This document shows, in pieces, positions 1 through 7,086 of a stretch of 17,028 bases of DNA. The translations under genes and the position numbers were made by a program. This stretch comes from Chitinophaga pinensis (GTDB lineage: Bacteria > Bacteroidota > Bacteroidia > Chitinophagales > Chitinophagaceae), in assembly GCA_945866165.1 (NCBI GenBank), contig CAMBGO010000028.1, forward strand, positions 1-17,028, in the 5' to 3' direction. Every line of letters starts with the position of its first letter. Within the stretch, counting starts at the first letter, position 1. The notes under the pieces were generated by a model that searched no databases, was not told the origin of the DNA, and worked only from the letters and a program-made list of their open reading frames with translations.

Positions 1-510
1 ATTGCGCCTTATACATATGGAGATGATAATTTCAGTGGCGCATTGTTAAGGGAAGCTCAGACAAAGACTGCTTCATATCCTGGAACAGGAATGGTTGTGA
101 TCAGTGATTTAGTAGATGATGTAACCAATATTCATCCAAATGAAAAAATAAAAGTGGCTGAACGACTTGCTAACTATGCACTTGCAGAAACATACGGTAA
201 GGGTGGAGTTGTATATAAGAGCCCTGTTTACAAATCTCATAGCATAGAGAAAAATAAAATAAGAATTTCTTTCGACAACCTGCCAACTGGTTTGGTTTCT
301 AGGGGTGGCGAGCCAAGAGAGTTTTTTATAGCAGGAGCCGATAACAAGTATTTTCCTGCTACTGCCAAGATTGATGGGAAAACGATTTTGGTTTCAAGTA
401 AAGATGTAAAAGAACCTGTTGTCGTTCGATTTGGATTTACAAATACTGCCATGCCTAATTTGTTTAGTAGTGAAGGATTGCCAGTAAATTTGTTTAGGAC
501 AAAGGAGTAA
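1..510 (+). CDS. Sialate O-acetylesterase-like SGNH hydrolase, C-terminal part (5' end outside window)
   Basis: The frame is open from base 1 and ends at TAA 508–510, so only about the last 169 residues are present; an internal TTG at 43 is not a real start. The visible part matches the end of the sialate O-acetylesterase (SGNH/GDSL) family: an IAPYTYG stretch, LLREAQ, then NTGM-like PGTGMVV and the block ending in NIHPNEK, whose His is the catalytic His of the usual Asp-x-x-His pair. RLANYALAETYG follows, and then a beta-rich C-terminal domain. Family members remove O-acetyl groups from sialic acids or other acetylated glycans, usually outside the cytoplasm; the signal peptide and nucleophile Ser would lie upstream of this window. 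Its proximity to nagB and a sugar-type MFS transporter fits glycan use. The family assignment is good, the substrate is unknown. Confidence 0.8.
   Translation: MAPYTYGDDNFSGALLREAQTKTASYPGTGMVVISDLVDDVTNIHPNEKIKVAERLANYALAETYGKGGVVYKSPVYKSHSIEKNKIRISFDNLPTGLVSRGGEPREFFIAGADNKYFPATAKIDGKTILVSSKDVKEPVVVRFGFTNTAMPNLFSSEGLPVNLFRTKE
459..492 (+). promoter_or_regulatory. Possible promoter for the Rieske oxygenase gene
   Basis: TTTG at 459–462 and TAAATTTG at 485–492 match the Bacteroidota -33 (TTTG) and -7 (TAnnTTTG) elements, 22 nt apart (usual spacing about 19–21). Both lie inside the end of the upstream esterase gene, so the match may be chance. It would give a leader of roughly 70 nt before the ATG at 573. 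Confidence 0.2.
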
Positions 511-572
511 TAGAGAATTTGTAGACCAACTTTTAAAATATTTATCTGATTGAAATTATTTTATAATATAAC

Positions 573-1766
573 ATGGATAAAAGTAACCTCATCGAATTAG
601 TAGCCAGATATAAATCTGGATATTCCCTTGAACAGCCATTTTATGTTTCTTCGGAAGTGCTTGATACTGAAATGGATTGTATCTGGAAATCATCTTGGAT
701 TTATGTTGGTAATACTGCACAGTTGCCTAAGGCCGGAGATTATTTCATATTTCGCATAATGGAGGAGGAGTTAATAATAATTAGGAGTAATAATGAAAAT
801 ATTCATGCACATTATAACTCATGTACACACCGTGGATCAGCCCTTTGCACAGAACAAAGTGGGCATGTTGCAAAATTGATCTGTCCTTATCACCAATGGG
901 TATTTGACAAGGATGGAACTTTGTTAAACGCAAGAATGATGCCGCAAGATTTTTGCCATGCAGATTACAGGTTAAGATCTGTTCATATAAAAACGATTGA
1001 AGGCTTAATTTTCATTTGTCTTAACAATGAACCACCTGATTTTGAGCCTATAAGAAATGGTTTTCATTCATATCTCAAACCCTATCAAATAAATAATTCT
1101 AAAATTGCTTCAATAAAGCGCTACTCGCTTAATGCAAATTGGAAACTTGTTGCAGAGAATTTCAGGGAATGTTATCATTGCGGTGGTGCACATCCAGAAT
1201 ACTGCAAAGCTGTTGTTGGTGCAAACTTAAGGGAGGATACATCGTTGATTCAAAAAGAGAAAGAATTGATATGGGCTGAAAAGGGATTGTGTACAGAGCT
1301 TGTAGAGGTAACTCCAGGAACGACAAGTTATGCAGTACGCTATCCACTTAGACAGGACGTTGAAAGCTATAGCCTAGATGGGAAAAGAGTTTCAATTCCA
1401 ATGGGTTTGCATACTGATTATGATGCAGGTGTTGTCGGCCTTGTTAATTATCCAAATTTTTGGATGGATGCAGTAAGTGATTATATCTGGACAATGCGCA
1501 TCATACCTGTTTCTGCATCCATTACTGATGTAGAATTTTGTTGGCTTGTTGATGAACATGCTTTAGAAGGGAAAGATTATAATCTTGATGAATTGACTAA
1601 ATTTTGGGAAATAACAGGAGATCAAGATGCCAAGTTATGTGAAAATAATTTTAGGGGTATTCAAACCTCAGGGTATCAACCTGGACCTTATGCTGCTGTT
1701 GAAGACCAGGTAGTTAATTTTGTGGATTGGTGCGTAGAAAAATTACGAGTAGGATTGCAACAATAA
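573..1766 (+). CDS. Rieske non-haem iron ring-hydroxylating/N-demethylating oxygenase, alpha subunit
   Basis: This 397-residue protein has the two domains of a Rieske oxygenase alpha subunit. The N-terminal [2Fe-2S] domain carries C84-T-H86 and C104-P-Y-H107. The C-terminal catalytic domain has ENFRECYHCGGAHPEYC (195–211), giving iron ligands H202 and H207, with the third ligand probably D352 in the GDQDAKLCENN block. The form of the second motif resembles the glycine-betaine/choline/carnitine/stachydrine monooxygenase group more than classical naphthalene-type dioxygenases, so oxidative N-demethylation of a quaternary amine is a reasonable guess, not a demonstrated role. These enzymes need an electron-donating reductase; none is encoded here. 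The ATG at 573 gives a standard family length. The gene lies 62 nt after the esterase, and its last 53 nt overlap the MFS gene on the other strand. Confidence 0.88.
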   Translation: MDKSNLIELVARYKSGYSLEQPFYVSSEVLDTEMDCIWKSSWIYVGNTAQLPKAGDYFIFRIMEEELIIIRSNNENIHAHYNSCTHRGSALCTEQSGHVAKLICPYHQWVFDKDGTLLNARMMPQDFCHADYRLRSVHIKTIEGLIFICLNNEPPDFEPIRNGFHSYLKPYQINNSKIASIKRYSLNANWKLVAENFRECYHCGGAHPEYCKAVVGANLREDTSLIQKEKELIWAEKGLCTELVEVTPGTTSYAVRYPLRQDVESYSLDGKRVSIPMGLHTDYDAGVVGLVNYPNFWMDAVSDYIWTMRIIPVSASITDVEFCWLVDEHALEGKDYNLDELTKFWEITGDQDAKLCENNFRGIQTSGYQPGPYAAVEDQVVNFVDWCVEKLRVGLQQ

Positions 1767-2862
1767 AAATGATTGCTCCATTAATGAAAAATATTTCACC
1801 ATACGGCAAATGTTTATCTGCTAGAAATCCTGTCCAGTAATTTCCTGCTATTGCACCGAGTCCATAATAAGCCGCATACAAGAGTGATTGTCCGGTTGCC
1901 ATCCATTTCTTGTCAATTAGGCCGTTTACATATTCCACACATGCTACCCAAAAAAGCGACCATGATAAACCATGTAGTAATTCAATAGGGATTGCCCATT
2001 TCGGCGTGTTAACCATTGCATAAAGACATAGTCGTAATGCTAAAGCAAATACAGTTACAACCAATGTTTTTTTTATTCCCAAGCGTATAATGATTCTTGC
2101 TGAAAAATAGAAAAATGGCAATTCGCATAAGCCCTGTAAAGAAAGACCATATCCTACCAAAGAAGCACTCGCACCATTTCCTTTCATATAGAGGGAATAA
2201 AAGTTCCATATTGAAGTTCCTCCAATTGAAATAAGAACTACAGAGATTAGTAAGAATAATAACGACTTATTTTCAATCAACTCTTTAGCACCTTTAAAAA
2301 GGCTGCTTGAAGTGGAAGGAATAGGTCTATTTACTTTCAGAAACATGCTGAATATAAATACCCCAGCCATACTCATAGCGGCGATTATAAAAATCATGCT
2401 AATATGCATTCCGTCAATCACTTTCCCAGTGATGACTCCTGTGAATGCCCATCCAATAGCACCTGCAATACGAAGTGTGCCATATGAAAATGTAGGATCT
2501 TCATTGACGAGTTCTAATGAAAGGCTATCTAAAACTGGTTGAATTGTATTATAAAAAACAGACATAATCATTGTAACCACGATTATCCATACAAAAGTTC
2601 CATTGATTAAATATGCCGTATATGCTATTGTAGCAGAAGCTGATGAAAGCAGTAGAATTTTTTTATAGCCAAATCGATCAGCAAGTAAACCATACATTGG
2701 CTGTATAATGAACATCATCAATGGAGTAATACTCAAAACAAGACTTGTTTGAATACCTGTGAGGCCCTTTGAAATACAAAAATCTGCCATAACTGGAAGC
2801 CATGATGCAGTAGAGCAAAAAACTAAAAAATACAATGCGCGAAGTAGATTTGCTTTTTTCAT
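1714..2862 (-). CDS. MFS transporter, PPP/LacY-like (MFS_1_like) family
   Basis: The protein has 382 residues and about 12 hydrophobic segments. After TM2 the loop GLLADRFGYKK is the classic MFS motif A (G-x-L-a-D-r-x-G-x-[RK]-[RK]). DSLSLE followed by YGTLRIAGAIGWA resembles the phenylpropionate permease/nucleoside-H+ symporter-like branch. It is an inner-membrane secondary transporter. It starts 12 nt after the nagB stop on the same strand, so it is almost certainly co-transcribed with nagB; an amino sugar or a derivative is the favoured substrate by context only. The C-terminal 17 codons and stop overlap the 3' end of the convergent Rieske gene by 53 nt. Confidence 0.85.
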   Translation of the reverse strand: MKKANLLRALYFLVFCSTASWLPVMADFCISKGLTGIQTSLVLSITPLMMFIIQPMYGLLADRFGYKKILLLSSASATIAYTAYLINGTFVWIIVVTMIMSVFYNTIQPVLDSLSLELVNEDPTFSYGTLRIAGAIGWAFTGVITGKVIDGMHISMIFIIAAMSMAGVFIFSMFLKVNRPIPSTSSSLFKGAKELIENKSLLFLLISVVLISIGGTSIWNFYSLYMKGNGASASLVGYGLSLQGLCELPFFYFSARIIIRLGIKKTLVVTVFALALRLCLYAMVNTPKWAIPIELLHGLSWSLFWVACVEYVNGLIDKKWMATGQSLLYAAYYGLGAIAGNYWTGFLADKHLPYGEIFFINGAIIFIVAILLVIFLRTNPQN

Positions 2863-2874
2863 TTCGCTGGCATT

Positions 2875-3606
2875 CTATTTTTCTAAAAGCAATGAACCTG
2901 CTGCTGAATCAACCATAATTGAACCATTTTTGTGAAGTTGCATTACGCTTGCTGGGAAGTCACTCGTTACAGGCTCTTCTATAGCTTTTTTAATGACTTC
3001 AGCTTTGGAACGACCGTTAGCCAATAGCAACACACGCTTTGTATTCAAGAGGTGCTCAAAACCAATGGTAATGCCTTTTTCTAGCGTCATCTGTTGATCA
3101 AAATATTTTTGTCCTACTGATGCTGTGATGGGATCAAGGGGTACTATATGTGATTTTAATTCGAATTTGGTTCCGGGTTCATTGAATCCAATATGACCAT
3201 TCATACCTATTCCAACGATCATTAAATCAATGCCGCCTTTTTCTGCTATGATTTTATCCATTTTATCGCATTCATCTTGCAAGTTTGTTGCCAACGCATC
3301 AAATAGGTGATATTGAGATGAAGGGATGTTCAATGGATTGAAAATGCGTTCTTGAAAATCATAGTGACAGCTTCCTCGCATTGCAGGAGGAATGCCAATC
3401 CATTCATCCAGTCCAACATAAAAAAAACGAGTAGTGTCTATGCCTTCTAATAATGCCATCTTAACAAAGCTCTCGCAGCATAACTTTGGAGAATTTCCAG
3501 ATGCCATACAAATTACAGCTGTGGGTTTTTCTTTGATAACACTGATTATTTCTTTTGCTACTTCATTTGCAAGCTCCTGTTCACTTGCGTAAACGCGTAC
3601 GGTCAT
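2875..3606 (-). CDS. nagB: Glucosamine-6-phosphate deaminase (NagB family)
   Basis: NagB converts glucosamine-6-phosphate to fructose-6-phosphate and ammonia in the cytoplasm, the last step of GlcNAc/GlcN (and sialic acid) catabolism. The 243-residue protein has ASGNSP near the N-terminus (phosphate binding), YVGLDEW with the proton-transfer Asp at 67, and the signature VGIGMNGHIGFNEPG with H138 and E143. Position 136, Asp141 in E. coli NagB, is Asn; as I recall, Asn also occurs here in other short NagB proteins, so this does not imply inactivity. The length is typical of the short (B. subtilis-like) type rather than the 266-residue E. coli form. It is the first gene of a leftward pair with the MFS transporter. 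A galactosamine-6-phosphate isomerase/deaminase role cannot be excluded. Confidence 0.9.
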   Translation of the reverse strand: MTVRVYASEQELANEVAKEIISVIKEKPTAVICMASGNSPKLCCESFVKMALLEGIDTTRFFYVGLDEWIGIPPAMRGSCHYDFQERIFNPLNIPSSQYHLFDALATNLQDECDKMDKIIAEKGGIDLMIVGIGMNGHIGFNEPGTKFELKSHIVPLDPITASVGQKYFDQQMTLEKGITIGFEHLLNTKRVLLLANGRSKAEVIKKAIEEPVTSDFPASVMQLHKNGSIMVDSAAGSLLLEK

Positions 3607-3686
3607 ATTTATTTTTTTAATTAGTAAGATATGCTTTTTAGTGAAGGGTTAGATTTTTTGAGAAAATCATTGATGGTTATCAAAAT

Positions 3687-3721
3687 AAAAAAGCATGGGT
3701 AGGTTAAACCCATGCTTTTTT
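3687..3721 (-). terminator. Intrinsic terminator after the Gfo/Idh/MocA gene (symmetric, could act both ways)
   Basis: A perfect 14-bp inverted repeat: 3687–3700 pairs with 3708–3721 around a 7-nt loop. The core is GCATGGGT/ACCCATGC, flanked by A6 and T6, so either strand reads a stem followed by a U-tract. It lies 35 nt downstream of the leftward oxidoreductase stop (3757) and about 80 nt upstream of the nagB start, so it separates two leftward transcription units. Confidence 0.88.
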
Positions 3722-3756
3722 AAAATTAGAAAATTTCTAATGTAAATAAATTATAG

Positions 3757-5100
3757 TTAATAGAACTTCGTTACACCAGGCACAGCTACTTTGTAGAATC
3801 CATCAGCATCTGGTAAAGATTGTGGAAGGGTATCCCATGTGTATGCAGATGGCTGTAGGTTCAATCCGCAATTCATTGCCTTATCCCATTCAACAACTTG
3901 CCCACTATATGTTGCCATTCTACCTAGGATGGAAGTCATGGTGCTTTTCGCGCCTTTTTCTGCATCCCAAAATTTATATTCACCTTTTGCAATGGCTGCA
4001 AAAAGTTCATCGTGTTCTGTTTGGTATGGATTATTTTCTCCCTTTTTATCAAATTGATAAATCAGTTTTCCTTTGTGGTCTCGGATATTGGCAGCGTCAC
4101 AAAATATTTTTCCTTTTGTACCAATAATTAATTCGTCCACTTTTGCAGAAGTGTTTTTGATATGTCTACACTGACTATTCAAAATAGATCCATCGGCATA
4201 ATGGAATTCAACAAAGTGGTGATCAAAAATTTCACCATATTCTCTTTGTTTTCTCACTTCCCTTCCGCCCATGCCTTGCGCTTTAACAGGATAGCTTCCC
4301 TTGAACCAGTTTATCACATCAATATTATGAATATGCTGTTCATTGATATGGTCACCGCAAAGCCAATTGAAATAATACCAGTTTCTCATTTGGAATTCCA
4401 TTTCGGTTTGGCCTTCCTTTCTAGGATTAACCCATACGCCATCATTGTTCCACCAGGCTTGTGCCGAAGTGATATCTCCAATCAGGTCTTTACGCTTAAA
4501 AAGTTCGCGATAAGAATTTTGGTAATGCCTTTGAAGCCCCACAACAACGTTTAATTTTTTTTGTTTGGCTATTTGAGCAGCCGCAATAACCCGCTTGATT
4601 CCTTCGGGGTCGGTTGCTACTGGTTTTTCCATGAAGATGTGCTTGTTTTGATTTACCGCTTCTTCAAAGTGTATTGGCCGGAATCCCGGAGGCGTTGTGA
4701 GGATCACTACGTCTGCAAGTGCAATGGCTTTTTTATATCCGTCAAATCCAACAAACTTCCTTTCTTCTGGAACGTCAATCATGGATTGTAGGTTTCCCTT
4801 GATTCCTGAATCAGACATGTCATCAGCAGTAATACTTTTATAACAGCTATCTATGCGATCTCTGAACGCATCTGCCATAGCAACAAGCTTCACATTTTGT
4901 TTGCTCTGAAGTGCTTGTGTAGCAGCGCCAGTGCCCCTTCCACCACAACCAATAAGAGCGATTTTTATTACGTCATTGGCTCCTGAATAGAAATTGGCAT
5001 TGCTTATCAATGGGGCAGCCAATGTTGCTCCTGCGATGAGTCCAGATTGTTTTACGAAATCCCTTCGACTTGCTTGGGGGGATGAAATGTTTTTTGGCAT
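3757..5100 (-). CDS. Tat-exported Gfo/Idh/MocA-family oxidoreductase
   Basis: NAD(P)-dependent sugar oxidoreductase family. The 447-residue protein begins with a twin-arginine signal (SRRDFVK, R12–R13, followed by the hydrophobic LIAGATLAAPLI), predicting export already folded with cofactor. A Rossmann motif IGCGGRGTG (50–58) follows, then MEKPVATDPEG with the catalytic EKP Lys at about 159, and a GDHINEQHIHNIDVINW block (249–265) carrying family-typical Asp/His residues. The C-terminal YTWDTLPQSLPDADG-type tail is common in Bacteroidota members. It is preceded by the SUMF1-fold gene only 18 nt upstream and followed by a terminator, so the two form a unit. Likely role: oxidation or reduction of a sugar or glycoside in the periplasm. 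GH109-type hydrolysis was considered but I do not see that family's signature motifs. The substrate is unknown. Confidence 0.88.
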   Translation of the reverse strand: MPKNISSPQASRRDFVKQSGLIAGATLAAPLISNANFYSGANDVIKIALIGCGGRGTGAATQALQSKQNVKLVAMADAFRDRIDSCYKSITADDMSDSGIKGNLQSMIDVPEERKFVGFDGYKKAIALADVVILTTPPGFRPIHFEEAVNQNKHIFMEKPVATDPEGIKRVIAAAQIAKQKKLNVVVGLQRHYQNSYRELFKRKDLIGDITSAQAWWNNDGVWVNPRKEGQTEMEFQMRNWYYFNWLCGDHINEQHIHNIDVINWFKGSYPVKAQGMGGREVRKQREYGEIFDHHFVEFHYADGSILNSQCRHIKNTSAKVDELIIGTKGKIFCDAANIRDHKGKLIYQFDKKGENNPYQTEHDELFAAIAKGEYKFWDAEKGAKSTMTSILGRMATYSGQVVEWDKAMNCGLNLQPSAYTWDTLPQSLPDADGFYKVAVPGVTKFY

Positions 5101-5118
5101 CGTTGTTGTTTTAATTGA

Positions 5119-6063
5119 TTAATTACCTAGATACAATTTATAGAATTTTTCGGCTTCTTCAGCAGATGGTTGTTTAATTGGCTTAACAATCCTAAATCCT
5201 GCAAATGCGCCGTCTGTTAACCACCACCTGCTTTTGGGTATTTGAGGGTCTCTTTTATTCCAGGTAACATCAGAAAAATTTCGGTTTGTTACCCTTAAAT
5301 TAATGGCATCATCTAAATATGATCCTCCTCTAATACTTCTAGGATACCGTTTTGTCGGAGGTATGATTGGGTCTAATGTACTATCACCAAGCTTCTTGAA
5401 ATAATTTTCGTCATATTCATCAAGTGTCCACTCTGCAACATTTCCAAGCATATCATATAAGCCCCATGCATTTGGTTTTTTTTGTCCCACTACTTGGTAT
5501 TTATTTTTGCTGTTATTCTTGTACCAGGCATATTGTGTTAGAAGTGCGACATCCTTTCCAAAAAAATAATTTCCGCTGCTGCCAGCTCTGCAAGCATATT
5601 CCCACTCAGCTTCTGTTGGTAGCCTAAAAAATACACCTGTCTTGAAGTATAGCCACCTGCAAAACATCATGGCTGCATCAACACTCATACTGTTCACGGG
5701 GAATCCGCCATCCTTCCCCATATTCCAGCTAAGGTCTATGTATTGGGCTGTTGGCCTTGTAACTGCGTCTAATTTTGAACCTTGCGAAGTATTTTCATCG
5801 CGATAGAAAATGTTGAATTGATCATGTGTGATTTCATATGCACCAATTGAAAAGGCAGATATATTTATATATTTGGCCGGTTTTTCATTTGCTTTATTAG
5901 ATGCATTGCTTCCCATCAGAAATTTTCCTGCAGGAAGTTCTACCATGATAATCTTTTGTTCTGAACTGGGCACATTGATTATATCTTTTTTTAATGTTGT
6001 AGTTTGACTTACTCCCGATATTGCGTAGATCCCAAGCAGAAACAACGTAAAATATTTTTTCAA
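5119..6063 (-). CDS. Secreted SUMF1/FGE-fold protein without formylglycine-generating cysteines
   Basis: A signal peptide (MKKYFTLFLLGIYAISGVSQ) precedes one SUMF1 (formylglycine-generating-enzyme, C-type-lectin-like) domain: PAGKFLMGS (45–52), YEITHDQF (76–83), PVNSMSVDAAMMFCRWL (122–138), RLPTEAEWEYACRAG (147–161), GLYDMLGNVAEW (201–212), RGGSY (245–249), GAFAGFRIV (285–293). The only cysteines are C135 and C158; the two copper-binding catalytic cysteines expected between RGGSY and GFR are absent, where the sequence reads LRVTNRNFSD. It is therefore unlikely to activate sulfatases. It may instead be a binding or scaffold protein, or a catalyst of another type. It is the first gene of a leftward pair with the exported oxidoreductase, so a role with that enzyme or its sugar is the simplest inference. 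Confidence 0.85.
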   Translation of the reverse strand: MKKYFTLFLLGIYAISGVSQTTTLKKDIINVPSSEQKIIMVELPAGKFLMGSNASNKANEKPAKYINISAFSIGAYEITHDQFNIFYRDENTSQGSKLDAVTRPTAQYIDLSWNMGKDGGFPVNSMSVDAAMMFCRWLYFKTGVFFRLPTEAEWEYACRAGSSGNYFFGKDVALLTQYAWYKNNSKNKYQVVGQKKPNAWGLYDMLGNVAEWTLDEYDENYFKKLGDSTLDPIIPPTKRYPRSIRGGSYLDDAINLRVTNRNFSDVTWNKRDPQIPKSRWWLTDGAFAGFRIVKPIKQPSAEEAEKFYKLYLGN

Positions 6064-6103
6064 AGCAATCTATTTGATGCAATTTTAAGTAAATTGTAGA
6101 ACG

Positions 6104-6111
6104 CAAAGTAA
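6104..6111 (-). promoter_or_regulatory. Candidate -7 promoter element for the SUMF1–oxidoreductase unit
   Basis: On the minus strand this reads TTACTTTG, 7 of 8 positions as in the Bacteroidota consensus counting the two free bases (T in place of A at position 2). It lies in the 74-nt divergent gap and would give a leader of about 35 nt before the ATG at 6063. No convincing -33 box is visible at the usual distance. Confidence 0.3.
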
Positions 6112-6137
6112 CATTTCATCATTTAAATTTATTCGAA

Positions 6138-7058
6138 ATGGAAAGAAGGGGTTTTCTAAGAAATACAGCATTGGCAGGTGCGGGCATGGTACCAACCCTG
6201 GGAGCATTTTCATCAGCTTCAGATTCAATAGCAACTGAAAAAACATTCAATCTTAATTATGCATTTCATGATGGTATGTTTGCCTCTCATGCTGGCAAGG
6301 ACTTTGTTGATCAAATAAAATTCGCGTATGACCAAGGATTTCGTTCAATTGAAGACAATGGGATGATGGGAAGAAGTATAGAAGAGCAGTCAAGGATTGG
6401 AAATGCCCTTGCTAAATTGGGAATGCAAATGGGCGTATTTGTAATTACAACGGATAGCTGGCATTGGAAATTGAGTCTCACAACAGGGAAGCAAGAATTT
6501 AAAGACCTCATAGTAAAAGATTGTAAAACGGCGGTAGAGGTTGCAAAGCGGTGTAATGCAAAATGGATGACTGTAGTTCCTGGAAATTATGATCGTTCTC
6601 TCCCAATAGATATTCAAACAGCCAATGTTGTTGATGCTTTAAGACGGGGTTCTGAAATACTTGAAAAAAATGGATTGGTGATGGTACTAGAGCCGCTGAG
6701 CGATAACCCTGATCTTTTCCTGAGATATTCTGCCCAAACATACATGATTTGCAAGGCGGTCAACAGCACCGCTTGTAAAATATTATTCGACATGTATCAC
6801 ATGCAACGAAATGAAGGGAATATCATTGCAAACATTGACAGGTGTTGGGAAGAGATTGCCTATATCCAAATTGGGGATAATCCCGGCCGTAATGAACCTG
6901 GAACAGGAGAGATGAATTATAAAAATATTTTCAAGCATCTTTATAACAAAGGATATCGAGATATCTTGGGTATGGAACACGGGAATTCCATAAAGGGTAA
7001 AGACGGCGAATTGGCATTGATAAAGGCCTATCGTGAGGCAGATTCTTTTTTAGGTTGA
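6138..7058 (+). CDS. Tat-exported hydroxypyruvate isomerase-like / AP-endonuclease-2-type TIM-barrel sugar isomerase
   Basis: The 306-residue protein starts with a Tat-type signal (ERRGFLRNTALAGAG). The rest is a xylose-isomerase-like TIM barrel closest to hydroxypyruvate isomerase (Hyi). Expected metal and active-site residues are present: E185 (MVLEPL), D218 and H221 (FDMYHMQ), Q244 (IQIGDNPGRNEPG, 243–255) and E280 (GMEHG). Cytoplasmic Hyi is about 258 residues, so the extra length is the leader. Family members isomerise or epimerise sugars and keto acids using a divalent metal. Export and divergent pairing with an exported Gfo/Idh/MocA enzyme argue against a cytosolic glyoxylate role and for work on a periplasmic (keto)sugar. 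The exact reaction is not readable from sequence. Confidence 0.83.
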   Translation: MERRGFLRNTALAGAGMVPTLGAFSSASDSIATEKTFNLNYAFHDGMFASHAGKDFVDQIKFAYDQGFRSIEDNGMMGRSIEEQSRIGNALAKLGMQMGVFVITTDSWHWKLSLTTGKQEFKDLIVKDCKTAVEVAKRCNAKWMTVVPGNYDRSLPIDIQTANVVDALRRGSEILEKNGLVMVLEPLSDNPDLFLRYSAQTYMICKAVNSTACKILFDMYHMQRNEGNIIANIDRCWEEIAYIQIGDNPGRNEPGTGEMNYKNIFKHLYNKGYRDILGMEHGNSIKGKDGELALIKAYREADSFLG

Positions 7059-7086
7059 ACTATTCATACTGATACGTTGTTTGATT

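Noticed and set aside
3259..3279. Loss of a catalytic residue in NagB (Asn136 where E. coli has Asp141)
   Set aside because: Asn at this place is, as I recall, usual in the short NagB type, and Asp67, His138 and Glu143 are kept, so I do not treat it as inactivating.
4162..4554. 130-codon plus-strand reading frame inside the oxidoreductase gene
   Set aside because: It lies wholly antisense to conserved Gfo/Idh/MocA motifs and shows no domain of its own.
3757..5100. GH109-type alpha-N-acetylgalactosaminidase
   Set aside because: The Tat leader and Gfo/Idh fold are shared, but I do not see the characteristic GH109 motif blocks, so the general oxidoreductase call is kept.
5119..6063. Sulfatase-activating formylglycine-generating enzyme
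   Set aside because: The fold motifs are present but the catalytic cysteines near the C-terminus are missing, and no sulfatase gene is in the window.
6069..6096. Plus-strand promoter for the TIM-barrel gene (TCTATTTG at 6069–6076 or TAAATTG at 6090–6096)
   Set aside because: Neither is an exact -7 match and no -33 element is properly spaced, so I could not choose a site.
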